From Gammaproteobacteria bacterium (GTDB lineage: Bacteria > Pseudomonadota > Gammaproteobacteria > SZUA-152): a stretch of DNA of 44,173 nt. The position numbers were made by a program, and so were the translations under genes. Each line of letters starts with the position of its first letter. Position 1 is the stretch's first letter. Location of the stretch: the NCBI GenBank assembly GCA_011051685.1, contig DRKQ01000099.1:1-44173 (forward strand), in the 5' to 3' direction. Below, piece by piece: positions 1 to 9,485 of this stretch. The notes beneath the pieces were generated by a model that had not been told where the DNA came from, ran no database searches, and saw nothing but the letters and a program-made list of their open reading frames with translations.

Positions 1-263
1 ACTACGCCAAAGGTGCGGTGATTCACGGGCTGGACGACGCCGAAGATTCCGACACGGCGAAGATCTTCCACGCCGGCACCGCCGAACAGGACAGCCAGAT
101 CGTCACCAATGGCGGCCGCGTGCTCTGCGCCGTGGGCCTGGGCGACACAGTGAGCGAAGCCCAGCAATGCGCCTACGCGCTGGCCGAACAGATCCATTGG
201 GACGGCATGTTCTACCGCCGCGATATCGGCTACCGGGCCATTGCCCGGGAAGAACCGAAATAA
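1..263 (+). CDS. purD: Phosphoribosylamine-glycine ligase, C-terminal fragment
   Basis: The reading frame is open from the left edge and ends at the TAA at 261-263, so only the last 86 or so residues are visible. The visible part contains the GARS C-domain pattern 'AKGAVIHGLDDAE', then 'TNGGRVLCAVGLGDT' and a final helix with 'FYRRDIGYRA', all typical of the PurD C-terminus. PurD makes glycinamide ribonucleotide in de novo purine synthesis in the cytoplasm. Another purine gene, purE, lies about 320 bases downstream in the same direction, separated by repeat-rich DNA, so the two may or may not share a transcript. The ATP-grasp domain lies outside the window. Confidence 0.93.
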   Translation, partial: YAKGAVIHGLDDAEDSDTAKIFHAGTAEQDSQIVTNGGRVLCAVGLGDTVSEAQQCAYALAEQIHWDGMFYRRDIGYRAIAREEPK

Positions 264-581
264 TCCCCGTAGGGTGGGCACGTTGTTGGTGCCCACGCGT
301 TATCTGGTCACTCCGCGTGGGCAGGAAAAACATGCCCACCCTACGATTTTTACTATCGTGCCATTGCCCAGGAACAGCGTTGTTAACGCAAAGGACGCAA
401 AGGCGCAGAGAACGCAAAGAGTACCGCTCTGGCAGGACACGGCGGACGTCGCGCTTCGGTAACAATATTCAGTAACAGAGCGCTCTTTCCGAATCAAAAA
501 ATCTCCGCGTCCTTTGCGTCTCTGCGCCCTTTGCGTTACAAACACCCAATTCCAAATAACCGACAAGACAGGTAATCCACT
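264..581. repeat. Gene-free interval with two nested palindromic repeat units
   Basis: No gene is supported here. The first unit has CGTAGGGTGGGCA at 268-280 and its exact reverse complement at 333-345, with a smaller GTGGGCAC/GTGCCCAC pairing inside. The second has a GCAAAG-rich arm at about 383-420 (ACGCAAAGGACGCAAAGGCG) and an imperfect inverted copy at about 506-537. The CGTAGGGTGGGC word recurs at 39617-39627. Such units are known as dispersed intergenic repeats in many proteobacteria. They could fold as hairpins between purD and purE, but no T-tract follows them. Confidence 0.75.
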
Positions 582-1088
582 ATGACCACACCCTTCGTCG
601 CCATCCTCATGGGCTCCGATTCCGACCTGCCGGTGATGCAGGCCACCCTCGACACCCTCGATCAGCTGCAAATCCCCTACGAGGTCAAGATCACCTCTGC
701 GCATCGCACGCCGGACGCCACCCACCACTACGTGACCGATGCCGACCGCCGCGGTTGCGCCGTGTTCATCGGCGCCGCCGGTCTGGCCGCCCACCTCTCC
801 GGCGTGGTGGCCTCGCTGACCATCAAACCGGTGATCGGCGTGCCCATGGACGGCGGCCCTCTGAAGGGTCAGGACGCCCTGCTGTCCACGGTGATGATGC
901 CCGGCGGCATCCCCGTGGCCACCGTGGCCATCGGCAAGGCCGGGGCAAAAAATGCCGCCTATCTGGCGGCGCAAATCCTCGCGCTGAGTGACGAGGAACT
1001 GGCGGAACGGGTCAGGACCGAACGCGCCGCCAACGCCCGCGCGGTGATCGCCAAAGACGCCGAGCTGCAACAAAAGCTCGGCAAGTAA
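582..1088 (+). CDS. purE: N5-carboxyaminoimidazole ribonucleotide mutase
   Basis: This 168-residue protein is the usual length for class I PurE. It opens with the PurE phosphate-binding signature 'ILMGSDSDLPVM' (residues 8-19), followed by 'SAHRTPD' and 'FIGAAGLAAHLSGVVA', and later 'GVPMDGGPLKGQDALLST' and 'PGGIPVATVAIG'. PurE rearranges N5-CAIR to CAIR in purine synthesis; the PurK partner is not in the window. The ATG at 582 is preceded by a weak ACAGG about 8 bases upstream. A 434-codon open frame on the other strand across this gene is a composition shadow. Confidence 0.97.
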   Translation: MTTPFVAILMGSDSDLPVMQATLDTLDQLQIPYEVKITSAHRTPDATHHYVTDADRRGCAVFIGAAGLAAHLSGVVASLTIKPVIGVPMDGGPLKGQDALLSTVMMPGGIPVATVAIGKAGAKNAAYLAAQILALSDEELAERVRTERAANARAVIAKDAELQQKLGK

Positions 1089-1121
1089 ACACCCACTCAC
1101 GTCTATCGCTACGCCACCGCC

Positions 1122-1685
1122 ATGAACCGCTGGCAGCTCAGCCAGGCCGCCCGCATCATCCATAGCGGCGGCGTCATCGCCTATCCCACCGAGGCCGTGT
1201 TCGGCCTGGGCTGCGACCCGCTGAATCCCGAGGCCGTGGCCCACCTGCTGGCGCTCAAGCAGCGCCCCATGAACAAGGGGCTGATCCTCATCGCCGCCGA
1301 CCTGGCCCAGCTCAGCCCCTTCATCGCGCCGCTCAGCGCCGAGGACGAGGCACAACTGGCCACCACCTGGCCCGGCCCCCACACCTGGCTGGTGCCCGTC
1401 CGGGCCGACACCCCCCGCTGGCTGCGCGGCCGGCACGAGACCATCGCCGTGCGCGTCACCGCCCACCCCATCGCCGCCGCCCTGTGTCGCGCCGCGGGAC
1501 AGGCCCTGGTCTCCACCAGCGCCAACCCCGCCGGCAGCCCCCCTGCCATCACGCCCATGCAAGTTCGCCGCTATTTTCCCGACACACTGGACGCCCTCCT
1601 CCACGGCCCGCTCGGTGCCGAGACCGGCCCCACACCCATCCGCGACCTGACCACAAAAAAACTTATTCGTCCCGCCTCTTCATAA
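1122..1685 (+). CDS. tsaC: Threonylcarbamoyl-AMP synthase
   Basis: This 187-residue YrdC/Sua5-fold protein matches the length of the short bacterial TsaC. Visible family blocks are 'GGVIAYPTEAVFGLGCDP' near residue 17, 'LALKQRPMNKGLILIA' near 44, 'TWPGPHTWLVP' near 86, 'ETIAVRVTAHP' and 'LVSTSANPAGSPP' near 130. TsaC makes threonylcarbamoyl-AMP from Thr, bicarbonate and ATP for the t6A modification of ANN-decoding tRNAs. It lies 33 bases after purE and is probably co-transcribed with it. It lacks the C-terminal domain of longer Sua5 proteins. Confidence 0.95.
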   Translation: MNRWQLSQAARIIHSGGVIAYPTEAVFGLGCDPLNPEAVAHLLALKQRPMNKGLILIAADLAQLSPFIAPLSAEDEAQLATTWPGPHTWLVPVRADTPRWLRGRHETIAVRVTAHPIAAALCRAAGQALVSTSANPAGSPPAITPMQVRRYFPDTLDALLHGPLGAETGPTPIRDLTTKKLIRPASS

Positions 1686-1706
1686 ATTATTTTAATGGTA
1701 TCCCAA

Positions 1707-1744
1707 AGTGAATACTTGACTATTTCACTCTGGATCAATATATT
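1707..1744 (+). promoter_or_regulatory. Promoter of the 1795 gene with overlapping palindrome
   Basis: A near-consensus promoter is seen: TTGACT at 1716-1721, a 17-base spacer and TATATT at 1739-1744. An inverted repeat AGTGAA (1707-1712) / TTCACT (1724-1729) brackets the -35 element, and a further TTTCACT lies at 1749-1755. This arrangement would suit a dimeric repressor or activator. Its identity is not known. Confidence 0.6.
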
Positions 1745-1794
1745 AGCTTTCACTTAATTACTAATGTTTAACCCTTCAGAAGAGGAGAAAGATC

Positions 1795-2244
1795 ATGTCC
1801 GGATTCATCCCCAATTTCCCCCACGACGGCGTGGTCACTGTCAACCGCGTCATTCTCAAAGACGGCTATACCGTGGACGACCTGCAGGAACGCGTCGCCC
1901 TGCTGTGTGAAAACGTCAAGACCTACCACTCCGACACCGGCTTCGTCGGCGGCCTGGTGGCGCTCAACAGCGGCAACATCTCCAACGAAGGCAGCACCAT
2001 CGGTCAGGCGGTGGAGAGTCCGCTGAAGGGCAAGGAGGCGCTGATCATCACCTTCTGGCGTTCCTTCGAGGAACACGAAGCATCGCATCGCAGCGACACC
2101 TTCCAGCCGCTGTTCGAAAAGGTCATCGAGATCTGCGAAAACGGCAACGAGGAAATCGCCTACGACATGCTCTGGTCCGGCGCCGCCTACGACAAAGAGC
2201 AGGCCGAAGCCGCCAAGGCCGCCAAGGCCCTGCACGCGGCCTGA
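1795..2244 (+). CDS. Putative antibiotic-biosynthesis-monooxygenase-fold protein
   Basis: This 149-residue soluble protein has no signal peptide. The segment 'GKEALIITFWRSFEEHEASH' (about residues 77-96), followed by 'DTFQPLFEKV', resembles the ABM/dimeric alpha-beta-barrel signature, in which a beta strand ends in W and is followed by 'S.E...AH'. N-terminal strand residues 'VVTVNRVILKDG' fit the same fold. ABM proteins range from monooxygenases to heme-degrading enzymes, so no substrate can be given. The C-terminus is alanine- and lysine-rich. A strong site AGAGGAG precedes the ATG by 7 bases, and the gene has its own promoter at 1716-1744. It stands alone before the divergently functioning tetR island. 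Confidence 0.6.
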   Translation: MSGFIPNFPHDGVVTVNRVILKDGYTVDDLQERVALLCENVKTYHSDTGFVGGLVALNSGNISNEGSTIGQAVESPLKGKEALIITFWRSFEEHEASHRSDTFQPLFEKVIEICENGNEEIAYDMLWSGAAYDKEQAEAAKAAKALHAA

Positions 2245-2330
2245 GCCGGCCAACCCCCTTACCTCCGGGCCAGGGATGGCCACTTTACGCTTCCAACAGC
2301 GCCCTGTTTGCCCATCCCGCGAAACATCGG

Positions 2331-2359
2331 TTGACAAATGGACCGATCGGTCCTATTTT
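2331..2359 (+). promoter_or_regulatory. tetR promoter with operator in the spacer
   Basis: A consensus -35 TTGACA (2331-2336), a 17-base spacer (2337-2353) and a -10 TATTTT (2354-2359) are seen. The spacer holds the perfect 14-bp palindrome GGACCGATCGGTCC at 2340-2353. Bound repressor would block polymerase, so the TetR gene that follows is probably autorepressed. The expected transcription start, near 2366, coincides with the ATG at 2367. Confidence 0.8.
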
Positions 2360-2366
2360 GTCTTCC

Positions 2367-2954
2367 ATGAACGCGGGGCGCCCCAGAGAATTCGATACCG
2401 AGCAGGCACTGGAAGCCGCCATGCGCCAGTTCTGGCGTCGTGGCTACACCGCCACCTCCTTGCAGGATCTGCTCGATGCCATGCAGATATCCAAGAGCAG
2501 TTTCTATCAGACCTTCGACAGCAAGCACACGCTGTTCCAGCGCTGCATTGAACATTACCGCCACGGCCTGGAGAACGACATGCTCCAACACCTGCAACAA
2601 AGTCCCTCGGCCCGGCAATTTATCGAAGATACTTTTCACAGCATTGGCAACAGCAAACAACAGGACACCGCACAACACGGTTGCCTGATCATGAACACCG
2701 CCAGTGAATTTGCGCAAAGCGACCCGACCATTGCCGAGCTGGTGCGCAGCGGCACAAAAAAAATGCGCGCCGTGTTTCTGCGTGCAGTAAAACGCGGCCA
2801 ACAGGAGGGCGACATCCCCGCCGACAAAAACCCCGGCGCGCTGGCCAGCTACCTGGTGAGCAGCATGGGCGGACTACGCAACATGGCCAAGGCCGGGGCC
2901 GATGCCAAAACGCTGAAAGAGATCATAAAAATCACCCTCAGTAGCCTGGACTGA
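2367..2954 (+). CDS. TetR/AcrR family transcriptional regulator
   Basis: This 195-residue protein has an N-terminal TetR helix-turn-helix: 'GRPREFDTEQALEAAMRQFW' (residues 4-23), then 'GYTATSLQDLLDAMQISKSS' and 'FYQTFDSKHTLFQRCI'. The C-terminal part ('GCLIMNTASEFA', 'ASYLVSSMGGLRNMA') resembles the YcdC/AcrR-like ligand domain of regulators of quinone, electrophile or reductase stress genes. The ATG at 2367 is chosen because the domain starts there and the promoter lies immediately upstream. No Shine-Dalgarno fits, so the mRNA is probably leaderless. A second operator-like site at 2973-2986 suggests that it also controls the tautomerase-AhpD-MAPEG genes. Confidence 0.9.
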   Translation: MNAGRPREFDTEQALEAAMRQFWRRGYTATSLQDLLDAMQISKSSFYQTFDSKHTLFQRCIEHYRHGLENDMLQHLQQSPSARQFIEDTFHSIGNSKQQDTAQHGCLIMNTASEFAQSDPTIAELVRSGTKKMRAVFLRAVKRGQQEGDIPADKNPGALASYLVSSMGGLRNMAKAGADAKTLKEIIKITLSSLD

Positions 2955-2972
2955 TTTTTTTTACCCTATTTT

Positions 2973-2994
2973 GGACCATTTGGTTCAATATAAC
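2973..2994 (+). promoter_or_regulatory. Second TetR operator-like site ahead of the 3082 operon
   Basis: GGACCATTTGGTTC at 2973-2986 matches the autoregulatory palindrome GGACCGATCGGTCC in both half-sites except for one base. A -10-like TATAAC follows at 2989-2994, with no good -35. The position suggests repression of the downstream tautomerase, AhpD and MAPEG genes. This is inference from sequence similarity. Confidence 0.55.
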
Positions 2995-3081
2995 GTCGCC
3001 ACTCAGGGCGCCGCAACAGCAGCACTCAAACCAACATAACTACAAATGTAGTTATCAACACAACGACAAAGGAGAAATCTC

Positions 3082-3300
3082 ATGCCACTTGCACAAATCA
3101 AAGGGATCAGCGGCTTTTTATCCACCGAACAAAAACAGGAGATCATTCGTCGGGTCACCGATGCCATCGTCGCCGTAGAAGGCGAAGGTATGCGCCCGGT
3201 GACCTGGGTGATCGTCGAAGATGTCAACTCGGGGGAATGGGGTATCGCCGGACAACCCGTAACCACCGAGGCAGCCCGTGAAATGGCGGCACAACAATAA
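3082..3300 (+). CDS. 4-oxalocrotonate tautomerase family protein
   Basis: This 72-residue protein begins 'MPLAQIKGISGFLS', so the mature protein would expose Pro-1, the catalytic base of the tautomerase superfamily. 'EQKQEIIRRVTDAIVAVEG' and 'VTWVIVEDVNSGEWGIAGQP' fit the 4-OT beta-alpha-beta unit. The family ketonizes enols or processes small electrophiles; the substrate is unknown. An AGGAG site lies 7 bases before the ATG. It is the first gene after tetR and precedes an AhpD-like peroxidase, which suggests an electrophile or oxidant detoxification operon. Confidence 0.88.
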   Translation: MPLAQIKGISGFLSTEQKQEIIRRVTDAIVAVEGEGMRPVTWVIVEDVNSGEWGIAGQPVTTEAAREMAAQQ

Positions 3301-3397
3301 TCCACAAGCCGGCACTGCCCCGTTCCGTGTCGCCGACACGCACGGGGTGGCGCCATTCCGGACAGACCAGGACAAACCATAATCACAGGAGAAAAAC

Positions 3398-3956
3398 ATG
3401 TTATTCACCATACACGACAAAACCACTGCGCCTGCCGCAGCCGTGCCGGTCATGGAAGCCACCGAAAAGGCCTTTGGTTTTTTACCCAATCTTTACGGCG
3501 TGTTTGCCGAATCCCCCGCCGCCCTCGGCGCCTATGCGGCCGTCAATGAGGTGCTGCAACACTGTGCCCTGTCGCCCGTGGAACAGCAGGTAGTGGCATT
3601 GACTGTGAGCACCGAAAACCACTGCAGCTACTGTGTCGGCGCCCACTCGGCCATCGCCGGGATGGTGCACATGCCCGCCGAAACCCTGCTGCAACTGCGC
3701 CTGCAACAAACCCTGTCCGAGCCCCGTGACGAGGCGCTGCGCCAGTTCACCCTCGCCGTGTTGCAACACCGAGGTTGGGTGCCGGCGGAAAAACAGCAGG
3801 CCTTTCAGACCGCCGGCTTTTCGCAGCAGCACATGCTGGACACCCTGACCATCGTGGCGCTGAAGACCCTGAGCAATTACACCAACCACCTGGCCCACAC
3901 GCCGCTGGATGCACAATTTGCGGAGCTGGCCTGGCAGCCTCCGAAAGGGGAAAACC

Positions 3957-3964
<8 letters not shown>
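3398..3964 (+). CDS. AhpD-like carboxymuconolactone decarboxylase family protein
   Basis: This 188-residue protein has the redox motif 'ENHCSYCVGAHS' (CxxC with downstream His, about residues 70-81) of AhpD-type alkylhydroperoxidases. 'PNLYGVFAESPAAL' and 'LSPVEQQVVALTVS' are further family features. The CxxC pair and His would form the peroxidatic relay. It is encoded between a tautomerase and a MAPEG protein and overlaps the latter by 8 bases, implying translational coupling. AGGAG precedes the ATG. Its physiological peroxide or quinone substrate is not known. Confidence 0.88.
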
Positions 3965-6836
<2,872 letters not shown>

Positions 6837-6950
6837 ATCAGGCACTGCCGACCCAGGACAATAACCCAGTGAAACATTTGGATTTTCTGCGGGAAATGAT
6901 GCTTGCACGGCTGAGGCCGATTGGGTAGACTCAGGGCTGATTTTTTACCG

Positions 6951-6984
6951 ATCCTCCTGTGGGGGGAGGAAATCTGAGGAGGAT
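6951..6984 (+). promoter_or_regulatory. Alternative-pairing leader over a ribosome site
   Basis: ATCCTCCT at 6951-6958 can pair with AGGAGGAT at 6977-6984, which contains the ribosome site of the 34-residue peptide gene. The same TCCTCC (6952-6957) can instead pair with GGAGGA at 6965-6970, leaving the ribosome site free. The two hairpins are mutually exclusive. A weak promoter (TTGCAC 6903-6908, TAGACT 6926-6931) lies upstream. The switch role is inference. Confidence 0.45.
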
Positions 6985-6990
6985 TTTTAA

Positions 6991-7095
6991 ATGGCCATTA
7001 TCGTACCAATCACCGTATTCCTGTTCATCATCGTATCCAGCTTCATACTCGGCGGCATCGGTTGCGACGCTGCAGCAGACGCACGCAAAAAATAA
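6991..7095 (+). CDS. Single-helix membrane microprotein, 34 aa
   Basis: This short gene starts at an ATG preceded by an excellent GAGGAGG site and ends at the TAA at 7093-7095. The product is one hydrophobic helix ('IIVPITVFLFIIVSSFILGG', residues 3-22) followed by a short polar tail with one Cys and 'ADARKK'. A clear rho-independent terminator follows at 7127-7154. It lies just before the small oxidase-like gene at 7218 and resembles the other microproteins of the cluster (20383, 24784). It is probably a small subunit or assembly factor of the respiratory complex. Function unknown. Confidence 0.65.
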   Translation: MAIIVPITVFLFIIVSSFILGGIGCDAAADARKK

Positions 7096-7126
7096 CAACT
7101 ACCCGGGGTCTTGGCCCCGAGTGCAG

Positions 7127-7154
7127 AAAAGCCCGGTTCTTCCGGGCTTTTTTC
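7127..7154 (+). terminator. Rho-independent terminator after the 34-aa gene
   Basis: AAAAGCCCGG (7127-7136), loop TTCTT, and CCGGGCTTTT (7142-7151) continuing into a T-run to 7153. The stem and T-tract are well placed 31 bases after the microprotein stop codon. Confidence 0.85.
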
Positions 7155-7217
7155 TGCGCTGTCTGCAATCAACCCGCCGATATTCAAACTCTCCCAGACG
7201 CCGTTGCTGCCGCACCT

Positions 7218-7784
7218 ATGTCCACACAACCACCCACACCATCCACATCCAACGACAAGCCTGACCCACAGCGTGGTGATGATGCCTACCTCGTCAAATA
7301 CCTGGTGATGTCCTCCCTGTGCCTGTTCATTGGCACCGTGCACGGGGTATTGCAGGTAATCCGCCCGATCCGTGCCTGGCTGGACAGCATCGGCAGTCCC
7401 TACGGCGGCCCGGGTCATCTCATCGACCCTCTGGCTCACGCCCACATCAATGTGGTGGGCGGTGTTGTGGTGTTTCTCATGGGCGCGTCGTACTATCTGT
7501 TGCCAAGAATGGCGGGGGTCAGGCTGTACTCACAACGCCTGGTGCATCACAGCTTCTGGTGGACCAGCATCGGTATTGCGGGTTTTTACAGCACCCTGAT
7601 GACCTTCGGCATTCTCGAGGGCCGCGCCCTGCTGCAGGATGCCAATCTGGTGGACGGCATTCACCGCTTTTACGGGCCCACCATCGCCACGGTATCGACC
7701 ATCATGGGCATCGGTTTCTGGGTGTATTTTGCCAACATCTTCTTGACCTTCCGCAAGATGCGCCGGGAGAGGCCGGAGAGCTGA
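7218..7784 (+). CDS. Four-helix protein related to heme-copper oxidase subunit I
   Basis: This 188-residue protein has about four membrane helices after a polar N-terminus. Helix II carries 'DPLAHAHINVVGG' (H74, H76) and leads to 'ASYYLLPR', then 'LYSQRLVHHSFWW'. These positions align without gaps, offset by 11, to the four-helix protein at 22432-22968, and through it to helices I-IV of the subunit I at 18940-20346 (H64 is the low-spin heme ligand there). No CuB ligand helices follow, so it cannot be a complete oxidase. RefSeq-like annotators would probably call it cbb3-type oxidase subunit I. The start at 7218 is chosen because the frame upstream runs through the terminator. It could be a heme-binding accessory subunit. 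Function unknown. Confidence 0.7.
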   Translation: MSTQPPTPSTSNDKPDPQRGDDAYLVKYLVMSSLCLFIGTVHGVLQVIRPIRAWLDSIGSPYGGPGHLIDPLAHAHINVVGGVVVFLMGASYYLLPRMAGVRLYSQRLVHHSFWWTSIGIAGFYSTLMTFGILEGRALLQDANLVDGIHRFYGPTIATVSTIMGIGFWVYFANIFLTFRKMRRERPES

Positions 7785-7785
7785 G

Positions 7786-8292
7786 ATGATACTCGAATGC
7801 GGTTGCCCCGGTGAGTATCCCGACTGGCACGGGCAGGACGTAGACCTTGCCTTCCACACTGCACACGTATTACCCATCGCCAGCTTTCTGCACATGCCCC
7901 TGTCTTTTGAGACCTACCGGCAACGCCAGCAGGATGAGATCGAGCAACTGGAACTACACGAACGCTGGCCCGGCTTTGCCCTCACCCGCACCGGCTGGCT
8001 GCGCGGTAAGATGATTCGCCTGCTGGAAGACAAGGAGTCCCCTTCACGGCATTTTCAGCACCTGCCAATGGATTTTCAATTACAGGGCTTCCTGCACGAA
8101 GGCGGCATCGGCACCTTGCGCAAAAGTGTGCGCGAACAACAGATGCGCTTGCTGGACAACGGACGTATGCCTAAGGAGATGTATCTGGCCTATCTCACCT
8201 GCCCCAGGTGTAGCGAGGAACGTGGCGGTGAACGCATCCTCTTGTTACGCCGCTGGCGCAGCAGTGGACGCCTGGCCAAAAAGACTGGCTAA
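7786..8292 (+). CDS. Uncharacterised Cys/His-rich soluble protein
   Basis: I do not recognise this 168-residue protein. It has no signal peptide or membrane helix. The N-terminus has 'LECGCPGEYPDWHGQDVDLAFHTAHV', here given in parts: C5 and C7, then H15, H24 and H27. The C-terminal part has a 'CPRCSEERGG' knuckle, so metal binding is plausible. It begins 1 base after the stop of the 7218 gene, which implies co-translation, and its end overlaps the convergent lipoprotein gene at 8289 by 4 bases. Its coupling to an oxidase-like membrane protein suggests a role in assembly or metal handling; this is inference. Confidence 0.6.
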   Translation: MILECGCPGEYPDWHGQDVDLAFHTAHVLPIASFLHMPLSFETYRQRQQDEIEQLELHERWPGFALTRTGWLRGKMIRLLEDKESPSRHFQHLPMDFQLQGFLHEGGIGTLRKSVREQQMRLLDNGRMPKEMYLAYLTCPRCSEERGGERILLLRRWRSSGRLAKKTG

Positions 8293-8708
8293 CTGGAAGT
8301 TGCTGGTTTCTGATTCAAGGGGAAAACCAGAACTGTTTCATCCTTTTCATCCTTTGAACGGCGCACGTGCACATACAAGAATTGTGTGGCCGGATCATCC
8401 ACCCGCACGGCACGCCGGTACACGCCGGTAAAACCATCCTGAATCGCCTGCCGCCACTTGTCGTTCTTGTTTACCCGCAACATCACCACCAAACCCACAC
8501 CGGGCTTGTATTCATCACGACTGGCAATAACGATAAACTCGTTCATGCCCACGCGTGGCGGGCTGGGCCGGGTCTCAACCTTGAACCCCAGATCCTCCCA
8601 GTATTGCGGGCCAAGAATCACTGCCTGTTCATTGCCGCAACCGCTAAGCACCAGCAACAACATCGAGCCCAGTAAACTCGAGATGAGGCGTGACGGAATC
8701 ATATTCAT
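8289..8708 (-). CDS. Uncharacterised lipoprotein of the respiratory cluster
   Basis: This 139-residue protein has a lipoprotein signal peptide: a hydrophobic stretch ends in the lipobox 'LVLSGC' with Cys at residue 24. The mature domain is small and beta-rich by appearance ('FIVIASRDEYKPGVGLVVML', 'TQFLYVHVRRSKDEKDE'). No known motif was recognised. The ATG overlaps the stop of the upstream cytochrome c lipoprotein gene (8705-8708), so the two are translationally coupled. It is the last gene of the minus-strand cluster. Confidence 0.75.
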   Translation of the reverse strand: MNMIPSRLISSLLGSMLLLVLSGCGNEQAVILGPQYWEDLGFKVETRPSPPRVGMNEFIVIASRDEYKPGVGLVVMLRVNKNDKWRQAIQDGFTGVYRRAVRVDDPATQFLYVHVRRSKDEKDETVLVFPLNQKPATSS

Positions 8709-9022
8709 TTCTTTGGTTCCAGCTCTGCCGCATTGCGCTGCAGATAATCCAGAATATCGGCCAGCGTGCGATTATTCAGGGATGGCATGCCTTTGGCCTT
8801 CATGCGCATCTGCATGCGCTGTAACACCCCCGGCCAGACACGGGCAGCATGGGCAGTCGGTGCTGGCGCCACATGACAGAACGAACATTTCTCGAGGAAA
8901 AGTTTCGCCGCAGGAGAACCTGCCTCCGGGTATTCAATGTTCTCTGTGGATGTGTCACAGGCCGTTATCATCACCAGCAGACCAAGGCCACTAAGATTTC
9001 GCATCATTTGCACGGCCGTCAT
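8705..9022 (-). CDS. Monoheme cytochrome c lipoprotein
   Basis: About 105 residues. A signal with lipobox 'LVMITAC' is followed by a heme c motif 'CSFCH' near residue 46 and then 'MRMKAKGMPSLNNRTLADIL', where the Met of 'GMPSL' is the likely axial ligand. It is a small class I cytochrome c held at the membrane by lipid, suited to deliver electrons to or from the oxidase complex. ATG at 9022 is preferred because AAGGAG lies about 11 bases upstream; an upstream start at 9049 would add a basic tail. The start lies inside the end of the preceding gene. Confidence 0.82.
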   Translation of the reverse strand: MTAVQMMRNLSGLGLLVMITACDTSTENIEYPEAGSPAAKLFLEKCSFCHVAPAPTAHAARVWPGVLQRMQMRMKAKGMPSLNNRTLADILDYLQRNAAELEPKK

Positions 9023-9467
9023 TTTTTTTCTTCTCCTTGTCGTCCTCATCGGCAGCCTCTTTCCTTGTATCCGTGTCCAGACGACCCGCCACCTTGGAGC
9101 CGTAGAAATTCACCATAAAATACACGAAGGTGCCAAATACCGCGATATACAACAGTGCGGCGCCGAATCCCCAGTTGATCCATTCACGCTCGTAACCCGG
9201 GCGATCCCCCCAGAAGGGAAAACTCAGACCTACTGCCACCAGTACCACTGCGATAATGATCCCGAAAAACCAGCGTGGTACCGGTTGTTGTGATTCGGGT
9301 ATTTTTTCTACCAGTTCCCAGTCCTCCAAGCCCCGCTTGGCACGGCGTTCTTCGTCTGAGGCATAACCAAAATTATCCTCTGGCAACTCACCCCACTGCG
9401 TGTCCTTGATTTCTTCAGGTGGCGTCGGATCGGTATCGTCATTACTGACTTCATTTTCTTTGCTCAT
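8991..9467 (-). CDS. Two-helix membrane protein with FPFWGDRP motif
   Basis: This 158-residue protein has an acidic soluble N-terminus of about 70 residues, helix 1 near 78-100 ending in 'FPFWGDRPGYE', helix 2 near 108-134, and a highly charged Lys/Asp/Glu C-terminal tail. The helix and motif are shared with the 212-residue protein at 17313-17951 ('FPLWGQRP'), so the two look like paralogs. The lead-in 'VPRWFFG' is reminiscent of the CcoP N-terminal 'PLPRWW' region, but no heme motif is present. It sits directly after the CcoG-like gene. Probably a structural subunit of the oxidase complex. Confidence 0.7.
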   Translation of the reverse strand: MSKENEVSNDDTDPTPPEEIKDTQWGELPEDNFGYASDEERRAKRGLEDWELVEKIPESQQPVPRWFFGIIIAVVLVAVGLSFPFWGDRPGYEREWINWGFGAALLYIAVFGTFVYFMVNFYGSKVAGRLDTDTRKEAADEDDKEKKKNDGRANDAKS

Positions 9468-9485
9468 GGGACTGTTACCTTACGG

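Noticed and set aside
300-1604. 434-codon open frame on the minus strand
   Set aside because: It lies opposite purE and tsaC, which are certain genes, and its product is Gly/Ala/Val-rich with no domain pattern; a composition shadow.
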